A DNA stretch of 64,000 nucleotides. Origin: Anolis sagrei (lineage: Eukaryota; Chordata; Lepidosauria; Squamata; Anolidae). Numbering within the stretch: the first letter of the stretch is position 1; each line of letters opens with the position of its first letter. Positions 52,515-63,114 of this stretch are shown here, one piece after another. The DNA is taken from the NCBI RefSeq assembly GCF_037176765.1, contig NC_090027.1, positions 33,769,046-33,833,045 of the forward strand, written 5' to 3'. The position numbers were made by a program, and so were the translations under genes. Under the pieces are notes generated by a model that did no database searches, had not been told where the DNA came from, and worked only from the letters and a program-made list of their open reading frames with translations.

Positions 52515-55500
52515 CTTCAAAAGAAAAAGAAAACAGTGAGTTCAAGTGGGCCATTTGCTAAATATTGCTGGGTTTGGATCACTAAGGTTAACATTTCCTA
52601 GCTCTGGCTTATTTACCCACTTCGCTATACTATGGCATGCAAGGAACCAAGAGATGCTTCATTCTCACCGTCTGTCAGGGGCTGGACAGAGAGCCTCTGT
52701 CTTGTGAAAAGAGACATTGCTTTCAAGGGTCCTCCGGAGGTTTTGTGTGCTTGGTGATGGACTTTCAGTTCAGCCAAAGGGATAAACCTCTTGGTCATGC
52801 GCACAAACTGGACATCAACCTGCAAGTTCAACAAGAAACTGAATTGATACCCAAATAAATTGTTTGTTGCTGTGATTAGGAGAAAATGGGATTTATATAC
52901 CAAGTTCTGGTATTAGGACCTCAGTGGGTTAAACCTGCTGAACTTGTTGACTGAAAGGTTGCAGGTTCGAATCCGGGGAGCGGCGTGAGCTCCTGCTGTT
53001 ACTCCCAGCTCCTGCCAACCTAGCAGTTCGAAAACATACAAATGTGAGTAGATCAATAGTTACCGCTTCTGTGGGAAGGTAACGGCGCTCCATGCAGTCA
53101 TGCCAGCCACATGACCTTGGAGGTGTCTATGGACAACGCTGGCTCTTCGGCTTAGAAATAGAGATGAGCACCAACCCCCAGAGTTGGACACGACTGTACT
53201 TTATGTCAGGAGAAAACCTTTACCTTATGATAATGACAATGATACCAGATCTCATATAATCTTGGAAGTTAAATAGGGTCAGTCCTGGTTAGTACGTAGA
53301 CGGGAGACTATCACTGAATACTGGGTGCTATGGTCAGAGGAAACAAGAGGTCGGATGGCAAAACCATCTCTGAGTATTCCTTTCTTAAGAAAATCCTATA
53401 AATCAAGCAACGTGAAGGCACATATATACAAACATACACACAGTGTCCATTAGGTGTCTTTTAGTTCAGATTAACAACAGGATTTGGGCAGACAAAGCAG
53501 CATCTTCCACATTCAATATAAGAAGTTAGGATTCACCATGACTTTCCTTCTCAGTGTGAGGAACAAGCGGAAAATCAGGAGCAGCTCAATGTCTTTATTT
53601 GAAATATTTGGGGGTTTTTTGCATTTGGAAACACTAATAAAAAGGCCAGTGAAAAGTGCCTTACCATAAACCATTTGGGCTTCTCTTTGGTGCTGGACGC
53701 ATCATAGTGAGGGTCTTTTTTATCAAACTGGGTGTGATCTGGATAGGCCTCCTGCACTATCTAGGTTTGAGAGAGAAGGGGGTTCAAAGAATGAAACGAG
53801 GAAGGCTTGAAGGTGCTCAACAGCAACAACAACAAAGTGCAAACTCTGTACCTCAACTACAAGCATTCTCTGCTATCTCTGTTGCAGATTGAATTTGCTG
53901 CAGGTTATTTGGTGAAGTAGAGAAGGAAGGGCAAGGCAATTCAGAAGGTGAAGATGTGTCTGGGCTGGGCTCTGAGGTTCACTGAAATTCACCCAATTAT
54001 TCCATTTGTGATTCAGATCCATGTTCTGCTATTCCCAAAAGCCTGTGCTGATACTTTCAGATCAAAATACTGTTGGGCGAGTGGGCTTATTAACAAAAGA
54101 TCCTCCTCATAAATGTACCACAGAGTAACTTATCAGCAGCAGCATGACCCAGCACCAGTAGCCCAAAGTGATTAAAAAAAGCACACAGACCAATATTATC
54201 TCTTCCATGAGAGACATTTCTTTATAGCAAAATAATATGGAACAAGGTTTCCATAACACAAAGTTCTTTACACTTTCTTCTTTGCTTCCACGCTGGGCTT
54301 CTTTCGTATGCAGAGAAACAGCTTCGCTCTTACGTGCCTCTTTTTTACACCAGAGTTACACAGGAGCTTCACACAGGAGCTTTTTAAACACAGCAGCCTT
54401 CACACATGATGGCCTTCAACCTGGGGCTTCTCACACCAGGTCTTCTCAAACTGAGGCCTACTAAAACACTGAGGGTTACCTCACACTGAGGCATTTCTCC
54501 CACTGAGACCTTCTCATACTGAGGGCTCTTTCAGACTGGTGCCTCTCATATACTGAGGCAAACTAAGACTGAGGCCTTCTCATACTGAGGGCTTTCTCAG
54601 ACTGACGCCTCTCATATACTGAGGCAAACTAAGACTGAGGCCTTCTCATACTGAGGGCTCTTTCAGACTGACGCCTCTCATATACTGAGGCAAACTAAAA
54701 CTGAGTCCTTCTCATACTGAGGGCTCTCTCAGACTGATGCCTCATATACTGAGGCAAACTAAGACGGAGGTCTCTTTCAGACTGACACCTCTCATATACT
54801 GAGGCAAACTAAGACTGAGGCCTTCTCATACTGAGGGCTCTTTCAGACTGACGCCTCTAATATACTGAGGCAAACCAAGACTGAGGCCTTCTCATACTGA
54901 GGACTCTCTCAGACTGACGCCTCTCATATACTGAGGCAAACTAAAACTGAGACCTTATCATACTGAGGGCTCTTTCAGACTGACGCCTCTCATATACTGA
55001 AGCAAACTAAGACTGAGGCCTTTTCATACTGTGGGCTTTCTCAGACTGACACCTCATATACTGAGGCAAACTAAGACTGAGGCCTTCTCATACTGAGGGC
55101 TCTTTCAGACTGACGCCTCTCATATACTGAGGCAAACTAAGACTGAGTCCTTCTCATACTGAGGGCTCTCTCAGACTGAGGACTCTCATATACTGAGGCA
55201 AACTAAGACTGAGGCCTTCTCATACTGAGGGCTCTTTCAGACTGACACCTCTCATATACTGAGGCAAACTAACACTGAGGCCTTCTCATACTGAGGGCTC
55301 TCTCAGACTGAGGACTTTCATATACTGAGGCAAACTAACACTGAGGCCTTCTCTTACTGAGGGCTCTTTCAGACTGACACCTCTCATATACTGAGGCAAA
55401 CTAACACTGAGGCCTTCTCATACTGAGGGCTCTCTCAGACTGAGGACTTTCATATACTGAGGCAAACTAACACTGAGGCCTTCTCTTACTGAGGGCTCTT

Positions 55501-58004
55501 TCAGACTGACACCTCTCATATACTGAGGCAAACGAACACTGAGGCCTTCTCATACTGAGGGCTCTTTCAGACTGACACCTCTCATATACTGAGGCAAACT
55601 AACACTGAGGCCTTCTCATACTGAGGGCTCTCTCAGACTGAGGGCTACTAAGCTACAGGTATACCTGCTTATATAGAACTACAGCTTTTGCTGAGTTATT
55701 GGGTCCTTTTAACCCTTTCAGTGACAAATAGTACATGCATTTAGTCCCTTACTTTGACGATGCCAGCGATCCCAGGCTCTTTACAGTTACTGTGGTAGAA
55801 AAAGGCTTCCTGGCCGACTTTCATATCCTTCAGGAAATTCCGTGCCTGAACAAGGAAGGAGGACAGAAACCACCCAGTTCACATCTCAAGAAAGGAGGAT
55901 GACATGGCAGAACATGACGGCTGACAGAGACTGTCGCAGCCCGTGTTCCTAAGATTGTGAATAAGAGGACATGAACAACAAAGACCAAAGAAAGTTACTG
56001 TTGCACTATAATTCCTGAATCTCCCACCAAGCATGGCCGTTGGGAGCTATCTCTCTCAGCCTCAGAGGAAGGCAAAGATAACCCCATGATAAGTTTGCTA
56101 TAAGTTGGAAGCAACTTGAAGGCACATGACAACAAAGAAAATACCAGCCCTTGTCTTTGGAAAGACTTATATGGAGTTTAATGGAGATTAATGACTGGTT
56201 TCGTTATCACCAATTGCATGAAAGATACAAAAAAGACTTGAGGATTGGATTTGCAACCAAAGAATCAGAATTGGAAAGAATATGGAAAAAGGGGGATAAA
56301 GGGTTAATCTCTAGATTATACAAATACATACTAAGTTATAACATGGAGGACAACAGAGTCAAGACAGTAATGATATCCTGGGCCAAGGACCTAGGCAGAC
56401 CAATAGAATTGGACAAATGGGAATACCTATGGAACAAAGAATTCAAATTTACTTTATCGGGTTCAATCAGGGAGAATCAATACAAAATGTTTTACAGATG
56501 TTATATCACTCCAGCTACATTGGCTAAAATAGACAAATCACAACAAGGTATTTGCTGGAGGTGCAGGAAACAGAAAGGGACATTTCTCCACATGTGGTGG
56601 ACCTGTGTGATCATACAGGAATTTTGGGATAAGTTAATTACGGAGACAAATAAAATGTTACATAACAAGATAAAAAAAAACCCTGGACTATGTCTGCTAG
56701 GTCTACAGAGAGAAAACAATAATCAGAAGGACCAAGAAATATATCAATATAGCTTTGCAGCGGCAAGATTGACCATAGCCAAAGATTGGAAAGGGGAAAA
56801 AGGTCTAACCAAAAAGGATTGGAGGGAAAGAATGCGAGAATATATGCTAAAGGCCAGACTAACTTATAACAGGAGGAATAAGAGTAATGAGGACTTTCTA
56901 GAAAAATGGAAGTTGGCCATGGCATATCTGAATAGAGAGTCAGTAATATAGAGGAGCTCCATTAGGAATTTAGGTTTACCATGAATAAGAATAGATAAAT
57001 AGGCTTAAAGGCTTCATTGTGTTTTGGTGTTGGAAGTCATGGTGAAGGGTGCACGGGTGTGGGGATGAGGGTTTAGTTTGTTTAGGATAGGGGTTTTGGG
57101 TTGAGTGTAAGGTCTGGGGTTTGTGTGTAAAATGCCATGTGCTGATTTCCTGAATGTTATGAAAAAATTTAATACTAAGCTCTGACTGAAAGCACTGGAA
57201 AACAGCTAGAAATAGCAAGTTTATGTGTATTAAGATATGTAAATGATAATAATTTGTACTTAACGTCAAAATTAACTGTTTGATTGAATAAGGTAGAGAG
57301 GCATGTACATGTCAAAAATTTTGGTACCTGATTATATCTGATTTGCCATGGGTTACTTTTCTGTTATGTACCATAATCAAAATAAACAGTTTTAACAAAA
57401 AAAAAAAGACTTATATGGAGTTTTAAGACCTTGTTCATCCCATGTTTTGCTGCTTCAAGCTGAAATTCACACCGAAGAATGAAGAATCCATAAATGCCTT
57501 TACCTGATAATTCCTGACTCCATCCCAGCATGCTGTCTGGTTGGGTTGAGCTTTTAGGTCTTCAATGCCAAACTGCACAATCATAAATTGAAAACAGAAA
57601 TTACTCTACTGCACTTTTGGTTAGGTTTTGTTTTAAGGCTAGAGTCCGATATGTTGCATCATTGAAATATATATGTATGCAACATTACCTCTGCAATGAA
57701 GCGTCATTGACTTACTTTCACATCCACCCCTTTTTCAAACCTGCTCTCAGGCTCAGATTTCATGAGCCAGTGGCCATAGGTTTTCTTGCTTCCTTCCAGC
57801 TCATCGCCCTTTTCTGATGCCAGGAGTTTGGTCTTGCCTTTTGCCGGGTTGGGAGCTGCTCTCTTCTTCGGAGGCTCAGATTTGGCTATTTTAGAATCAG
57901 GTTCCTTTGTAGCTTGGAGCAAACAAGAATTAAAAGGAAGTAAGACAGTTTGATCACAATCTAGTTATCTCAGGGAAAGAGAGGGGAAATCTTCTGAACA
58001 GCGA

Positions 58005-58048
<44 letters not shown>

Positions 58049-58565
58049 GCCAAAGGCCACCTGACTTGGATCTGCACGCATCATTTGAAAATACATCACA
58101 CAGTCCTAGACGCTTGGGAAGTGTTCAACTTGTGATTTTGTGATACGAAATCCAGTATATAATCTCGTTTGCTGTGACATACTGTGTCTTTGTGTCAATG
58201 AAATAATAATAATAATAATAATAATAATAATCTTTATTTATACCCCACCACCATCTCCCCAATAGGGACTTGGGGTGGCTTACATGAAGCCAAGCTCAGT
58301 AGTGCATTACAACAAAATAAAATCAAAAACACAAAACAAACATAGCAATAAAATAAATAAAACATAAGAATACATTAAAAACAGTACAAAAATACAATCA
58401 CAATAAGCGACACAAGCAGCAAAGGAAACCCCACAGAGGTGTCCACCCTTACCTATGCTATCCAAAGCACATACACATGTGTATGTATATATGTGTGTAT
58501 GTATATATATGTATATCTGTATATATATCTAGATATCTATATGTGTGTATGTATGTGTGTGTGAG

Positions 58566-58596
<31 letters not shown>

Positions 58597-58778
58597 TATC
58601 CAAAGCTTTTAGATAGATAGATAGATAGATAGATAGTAGATAGAAAAATAGATGTGTGTTTGTGTGTGTGTGTTATCCCAAGTAAGTCAGAACTGGTACA
58701 TTTTAAGTGTAACTCCAGCCTTATGGTGTAACTTGAGGTAACACACACAAATACACACACACATATATGGGGGTGTGT

Positions 58779-58818
<40 letters not shown>

Positions 58819-59318
58819 CTCCAGTCTCAAGTTACTCCATATGGCTGGAGTTAAACTTAAAAATGTACCTGTTCCGACTTACAAATTCAACTTAAGAACA
58901 AACCTATAGAACATAACTTGGGGACTGCATGCCTAAGACAAATACCCATATAGTGGGCTTAAGCTATTTGTGTTTATACTTTGGAAATGATCCATAATAC
59001 TGTAATAAGAGAATAGGTCTCTTTTGTAAGCCACCAGAAACAAAAGATCAGGGGTGCTTTTACACTGCATTTACACCACTTTCATCACCTTGGCTCAGTG
59101 CTATGGATCCATGAAAATAGTAGCTTTGCAACGTCTTTAGCTTTCTCATCAAACTGCACGTCCCAGGACGCCATAACATGGAGACATGACTGTTAAAGTG
59201 GTCTCTAATTGCCTTAATTCTACAGTGTAGAGATGCACCCTTAGAAGAATAATTGGGCCTGGTTTCCATACAGACCTGGTAATGCCCCTCTGCCTCTTTT
59301 CTTGCCGCGCAAAGGCAT
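52471..59318 (-). CDS. THYN1: THYN1, thymocyte nuclear protein 1 (EVE domain)
   Basis: Small nuclear protein whose EVE domain (PUA-like fold) is known to bind modified DNA bases. Seven coding exons on the minus strand: 59318-59276, 57912-57716, 57572-57504, 55845-55753, 53760-53665, 52819-52669 and 52514-52471. They total 693 bases, 230 aa plus TAA (human is about 225). The basic, lysine-rich N-terminal third (KKRAAPNPAKGK) is variable as in other species. The EVE domain starts HWLMKSEPESRFEKGVDVK and continues through QTACWDGVRNYQARNFL, EAFFYHSNCKEPGIAGIVK, EAYPDHTQFD, VDVQFVRMTKRFIPLAELK and SLFTRQRLSVQPLTDEE. Exons 2-7 are secure; exon 1 is inferred from phase and a basic MPLRGKKRGRG start. 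Confidence 0.9.
52669..52819 (-). CDS. THYN1: THYN1 coding exon 6
   Basis: Encodes VDVQFVRMTKRFIPLAELKV to RLSVQPLTD plus one base. Confidence 0.94.
52915..53227 (+). mobile_element. tRNA-derived SINE family 2, head truncated
   Basis: CTCAGTGGGTTAAACC start, GGTTCGAATCC B box, tail TTTATGTCAGGAGAAAACC. Confidence 0.75.
53240..53445 (+). mobile_element. 5S rRNA-derived SINE (SINE3-like)
   Basis: CCAGATCTCATATAATCTTG, GAAGTTAAATAGGGTCAGTC, CTGGTTAGTACGTAGACGGG and ATACTGGGTGCT follow vertebrate 5S rRNA over its 3' two thirds, including the internal control region. The tail GAGTATTCCTTTCTTAAGAA leads to AAGGCACATATATAC. Degenerate, so not a working 5S gene. 53446-53664 and 53761-54060 are intron with nothing recognised. 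Confidence 0.7.
53665..53760 (-). CDS. THYN1: THYN1 coding exon 5
   Basis: 32 codons, IVQEAYPDHTQFDKKDPHYD to KPKWFM. Confidence 0.94.
54060..55735 (-). mobile_element. LTR-like repeat with expanded tandem core (copy 2)
   Basis: Inverted homologue of 5697-6450: edges match (complement of CACTGAAAGGGTTAAA and of GCTGGGTCATGCTGCTGCTG). It is a gene-less fossil of uncertain class; the core is a much longer tandem array (54440-55650). Confidence 0.5.
54440..55650. repeat. 66-bp tandem array
   Basis: About 17 units containing ACTGAGGCAAACTAAGACTG, AGGCCTTCTCATACTGAGGG and CTCTTTCAGACTGACGCCTC, each itself built from shorter ACTGAGG-like words. Confidence 0.9.
55753..55845 (-). CDS. THYN1: THYN1 coding exon 4
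   Basis: 31 codons, ARNFLKDMKVGQEAFFYHSN to GIAGIVK; TTCAG acceptor, GTAAGG donor. Confidence 0.94.
55846..56179. other. THYN1 intron, nothing recognised
   Basis: 56161-56179 is the left target duplication of the adjacent L1. Confidence 0.45.
56180..57404 (+). mobile_element. L1 LINE, 5'-truncated insertion with intact partial ORF2
   Basis: Encodes about 255 uninterrupted residues of an L1 ORF2 C-terminus: INDWFRYHQLHERYKKD, MISWAKDLGRPIELDKWE, MFYRCYITPATLAKI, then a CWRC...H..W.C zinc-finger-like motif (GICWRCRKQKGTFLHMWWTC). A 3' UTR and poly(A) follow. The 19-base word AAAGACTTATATGGAGTTT flanks both sides (56161-56179, 57405-57423). The plus-strand frame starts upstream at 56151, so its first residues are host flank. 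Confidence 0.88.
57504..57572 (-). CDS. THYN1: THYN1 coding exon 3
   Basis: 23 codons, FGIEDLKAQPNQTACWDGVR then NYQ. Confidence 0.94.
57716..57912 (-). CDS. THYN1: THYN1 coding exon 2
   Basis: Encodes (A)TKEPDSKIAKSEPPKKR to YGHWLMKSEPESRFEKGVDV then K. CCAAG acceptor, GTAAGT donor. Confidence 0.92.
57913..59275. other. THYN1 intron 1: repeats and microsatellites
   Basis: 58005-58044 (ATT)n; 58040-58190 R4 3' UTR piece (plus); 58205-58435 inverted LINE tail; 58480-58830 (TG)n and (TA)n tracts; 59090-59240 a MITE-like repeat with a CTACACTG end. 58900-59050 shows nothing recognised. Confidence 0.55.
59276..59318 (-). CDS. THYN1: THYN1 coding exon 1 (inferred start)
   Basis: ATG at 59318, MPLRGKKRGRGALP plus one base, then a GTCTGT donor. 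The leftover base completes the first codon of exon 2. It lies in a unique-looking patch between repeats. Weak donor; no alignment available. Confidence 0.5.
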
Positions 59319-59670
59319 TCTTCAGCCACTCACAAGGCCTTGGGGCACCTGTGAAAACAGTCTCATGGATCACACCACAAACTCACAAAGCATGTGTGCA
59401 GAAGGGATTTGATGCCCTCTGGTTTATTGCTCATCTTCCTAATGGCAAGAAACGAATTCTGGAAGCTAAAACGGCGATGAAATATAAAACGCAAAATTAA
59501 AAGCATCTTGCAAAATTTGCCATACAGTTCCATTTCCATGTGTTGTTGAAAGTTTTCATGGCCAGGATCACTGGGTTGCTGTGAGTGTTCCAGGCCCTAT
59601 GTTCCAGAAGCATTCTCTCCTGACATTTCGCCTGCATCTATGGAGGCTGTGAGGCTCCCTGCCATAGAAA

Positions 59671-60073
59671 GTGAGCCAGGCTGCATCGTATTACACTTAC
59701 ACTATAGTATTATTATTATTATTATTATTACTATTTGCACATAACTTGAGCTCACTCAAGGAAGTGAGCCAGGCTGCATCGTATTACACTTACACTATAT
59801 TATTATTATTATTATTATTATTATTAGTACTATTTGTACATAACTTGAGCTCACTCAAGGAAGTGAGCCAGGCTGCATCGTATTACACTTACACTATATT
59901 ATTATTATTATTATTATTATTAGTACTATTTGTACATAACTTGAGCTCACTCAAGGAAGTGAGCCAGGCTGCATCGTATTACACTTACACTATATTATTA
60001 TTATTATTATTTGCACATAACTTGAGCTCACTCAAGGAAGTGAGCCAGGCTGCATTGCATTACACTTACACTA

Positions 60074-60105
<32 letters not shown>

Positions 60106-60454
60106 GTACTATTTGTACATAACTTGAGCTCACTCAAGGAAGTGAGCCAGGCTGCATCGTATTACACTTACACTATATTATTATTATTATTATTATTATT
60201 ATTAGTACTATTTGTACATAACTTGAGCTCACTCAAGGAAGTGAGCCAGGCTGCATCGTATTACACTTACACTATATTATTATTATTATTATTTGCACAT
60301 AACTTGAGCTCACTCAAGGAAGTGAGCCAGGCTGCATTGCATTACACTTACACTATATTATTATTATTATTATTATTATTATTAGTACTATTTGTACATA
60401 ACTTGAGCTCACTCAAGGAAGTGAGCCAGGCTGCATCGTATTACACTTACACTA

Positions 60455-60486
<32 letters not shown>

Positions 60487-60556
60487 GTACTATTTGTACA
60501 TAACTTGAGCTCACTCAAGGAAGTGAGCCAGGCTGCATTGCATTACACTTACACTA

Positions 60557-60589
<33 letters not shown>

Positions 60590-60735
60590 TACTACTACTA
60601 CTATTGCACATAACTTGAGCTCACTCAAGGAAGTGAGCCAGGCTGCATTGTATTACACTTACACTATAGTATTATTATTATTACTATTTGCACATAACTT
60701 GAGCTCACTCAAGGAAGTGAGCCAGGCTACATTGT
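59671..60735. repeat. Tandem array of ~100-bp units with (ATT)n core
   Basis: Twelve GTGAGCCAGGCTGCAT starts, at 59671, 59764, 59863, 59959, 60040, 60142, 60241, 60322, 60421, 60523, 60643 and 60717. Each unit has CATTACACTTACACTATA-like sequence, an ATT run, then ACATAACTTGAGCTCACTC. Unit lengths differ mostly by multiples of three through the ATT run. Confidence 0.92.
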
Positions 60736-61030
60736 GCTATCTGTTGATAAATGCATTTTAGTAGGAGCCATTGCATAGAAAACATGCATACATATCAAAA
60801 GCCAATTGCAGTGCAGGAAATCAAAAATATTTAATGCACCTGAAATATTTTTGCAGTGGCAGCAGGAATATGAGACACCTGGATGCTTCCTCTTGAGGTT
60901 TGCAACTCCACAGAAACGGCTTCCACTCCTCTGCAAGCTTCAAAGAAATCCCTCCCACTATTTCGATACAATTCGGAGGACAAATAATTGTTATGCAAAC
61001 CACCTCTGCGCCTTTAAGACCGGCCCCCTC
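60736..61030. other. Upstream of THYN1/ACAD8 promoter, nothing recognised
   Basis: May include a non-coding first exon of THYN1; candidate minus-strand donors exist but none is compelling. Confidence 0.35.
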
Positions 61031-61231
61031 TTTTTGACCAATAGGAAGGCAGAGCCTGGGAATTAAAGAAACAGTAGGCCTAGCGGATGGCCGCGTTGCC
61101 TCCTGGGCGTTGTAGTCTCTTGGCATAGACACCCGGTAGAGAGAGTAATGGCAATGTGCACTACGAGAACTACAACACCCAAAATGCTCCGCGGCTTTCC
61201 TTCCAGGGCTTGGCTGGCCTAAAGCTTGGCC
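61030..61231. promoter_or_regulatory. Probable shared THYN1/ACAD8 promoter
   Basis: A CCAAT box at 61038-61042. Two ACTACAA-type elements in opposite directions: CCTGGGCGTTGTAGT (61102-61116, minus) and ACTACAACACCCAAAATGCT with CCGCGG following (61169-61194, plus). The latter fits the ZNF143/THAP11 motif known from housekeeping promoters. TATA-less. Confidence 0.6.
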
Positions 61232-61325
61232 ATGGCTTGGAGGGGCTGCTGCCGGCTGGGGCTTCGCTGGAGGCATGGCTGGAGAGAGGCAGGCGGGCGA
61301 AGGGGGATTGCCTCCTGCATTGACC
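61232..61325 (+). CDS. ACAD8: ACAD8 coding exon 1
   Basis: ATG in GGCCATGGC context; 31 codons plus one base, ending CID(P). Confidence 0.88.
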
Positions 61326-63114
61326 GTAAGGAGAGGGGGAGCATGCGAGGCATTGGAGGGCAGGCAGGCAGGCAGGCAGGCATCCAACAGGTGGTGCTTT
61401 CCTCCCCAAGGGCAATGCTTTACTCCAAAGATAAGCATTGTGGAAGGCTTCTTGACTTTGTGAAATGTGTGACAGGCAGAAATCCAGCAGGTTGTGCTTT
61501 CCTCCCCAAGGGCAATGCTGTACTGTAAGGATGAGCATTTTGGAAGGCTCCTTGGCTTTGTTAGATGTGTGACAGGCAGAAACCCAACAGATTGTGCTTT
61601 CCTCCCCAAGGGTAATGCTCTACTGTAAGGATGAACATTATGGAAGGCTTCTTGACTTTTTTAGATGTGTGCTAGGCAGAAATCCAACAGGTTGTGCTTT
61701 CCTCCTCAAGGGCAATGCTTTACTCCAAAGATGAGCATGGTAGAAGATTCCTTGATTTTGTGAAATGTGTGTCAGGCAGAAATCCAACAGGTTGTGCTTT
61801 CCTCCTCAAGGGCAATAAGATGAGCATGGTGGAAGGTTCCTTGATTTTGTGAAATGTGTGACAGGCAGAAATCCAATAGGTAGTGCTTTCCTCCTTAATG
61901 GCAATGCTTTACTCCAAGGATAAGCATCTTGCCCCCGTTGAACTTCATTTTGTTAGTGTTGGCCCAATCTATCAAGATCGTTTTGAATCCTGCTCCTGTC
62001 CTCTGGCAGAAATCCAACAGGTTGTACTTTCCTCCTCAAGGGTAATGCTCTCCTGTAAGGATGAGCATTATGGAAGGATCCTTGGCTTTGTTAGATGTCT
62101 GCCAGGCAGAAATCCAACAGGTTGTGCTTTCCTTCTCAAGGGTAATACTGCACTGTAAGGATGAGCATTGTGGAAGGCTTCTTGACTTTGTTAGATGTGT
62201 GACAGGCAGAAATCCAACAGGTTGTGTCCTCCTCAAAGGTAATGCTCTCCTGTAAGGATGAACATTATGAAAGGCTTCTTGACTTTGTTAGATGTGTGAC
62301 AGACAGAAATCCAACAGGTTGTGCTTTCTGCCTAAATGGCAATGCTCTACTATAAGGATGAACGTTATGGAAGGCTTCTTGACTTTGTTATCTGTGTGAC
62401 AGGCAGAAATCCAACAGGTTGCCCTTTCTGCCTAAAGGACAATGCTCTACTATAAGGATGAACATTATGGAAGGTTTCTTGATTTTGTTAGATGTGTGAC
62501 AGGCAGAATCCCAACAGGTTGTGTTTTCCTCCTAAATGACAGTGCTATACTGTAAGGATGAGCATTGCGGAAGGCTCCTTGACTTTGTTAGATGTGTGAC
62601 AGGCAGAAATCCAACAGGTCTCCAAAGGGAAGTGCTTTATTGTGAGGCTGGCAATCATGCAAATCTCCTGGACTTTTCACATGTTGGACAAGGAGAGATC
62701 TTACCGGTCCTACTTTTTCTCCAAAGATTGATGCTTTACTGCAGGGATTCTTTACCAGGTGTGTGAAGGCCAGTGCTTCATTGCAGGAATTCCAGCTAGC
62801 AATGCCAGCCATGGGTTAGGGATGCTGGAATTGCAGTCTAATAATAATGTTTGGAAGTTTACCTTATTCTTTAAAACAGTGTTTTTAGATAAGAGATTTT
62901 CTGCATTGCCAGATTCTTCATGCTTAATAACAAACCTTATCAAAGACTCATTCCTTATTTTTATTTATTTACTTTTTATTTATTTAACAAACCACTTTCC
63001 TCTTGCCTCGCAGCCTCTGTGGGTCTCACCGAAGAACAGAAGGAGTTCCAAAAAGTGGCCTTTGATTTTGCTGCCAAAGAGATGGCCCCGCACATGGCGG
63101 AGTGGGATGAAAAG
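61232..63114 (+). CDS. ACAD8: ACAD8, isobutyryl-CoA dehydrogenase (first two coding exons)
   Basis: Mitochondrial flavoprotein that oxidises isobutyryl-CoA to methacrylyl-CoA in valine breakdown. Exon 1 (61232-61325) encodes an arginine-rich, acid-free start, [18 protein letters not shown], fitting a mitochondrial presequence, then IASCID. Exon 2 (63014-63114) encodes (P)[18 protein letters not shown] and [15 protein letters not shown], matching the mature N-terminus of ACAD8. Donors GTAAGG and GTGAGA; acceptor CTCGCAG. Phase is kept. The catalytic and FAD-binding exons lie off the right edge. Confidence 0.93.
61374..62640. repeat. 98-bp tandem array in ACAD8 intron 1
   Basis: About 13 units of AGGCAGAAATCCAACAGGTT, GTGCTTTCCTCCTCAAGGGC, AATGCT.TACT..AAGGATGA and a TTCTTGACTTTGTTAGATGT segment. 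One unit (near 61925-61995) carries about 40 extra bases. Degenerate copies trail to about 62790; 62791-63013 holds nothing recognised. Confidence 0.9.
63014..63114 (+). CDS. ACAD8: ACAD8 coding exon 2
   Basis: Two bases complete a proline, then [20 protein letters not shown] to EWDEK before GTGAGA. Confidence 0.94.

Noticed and set aside
53240-53335. Working 5S rRNA gene
   Set aside because: 5' third missing, many changes from the 5S consensus, and fused to a SINE tail.
59671-60618. 315-codon plus-strand open frame with leucine-rich repeats
   Set aside because: It is the product of a tandem repeat whose units vary by ATT triplets; no start context, splice sites or family similarity.
60821-61609. 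262-codon minus-strand frame over the ACAD8 start
   Set aside because: Antisense to ACAD8 exon 1 and the 98-base array; no resemblance to THYN1.
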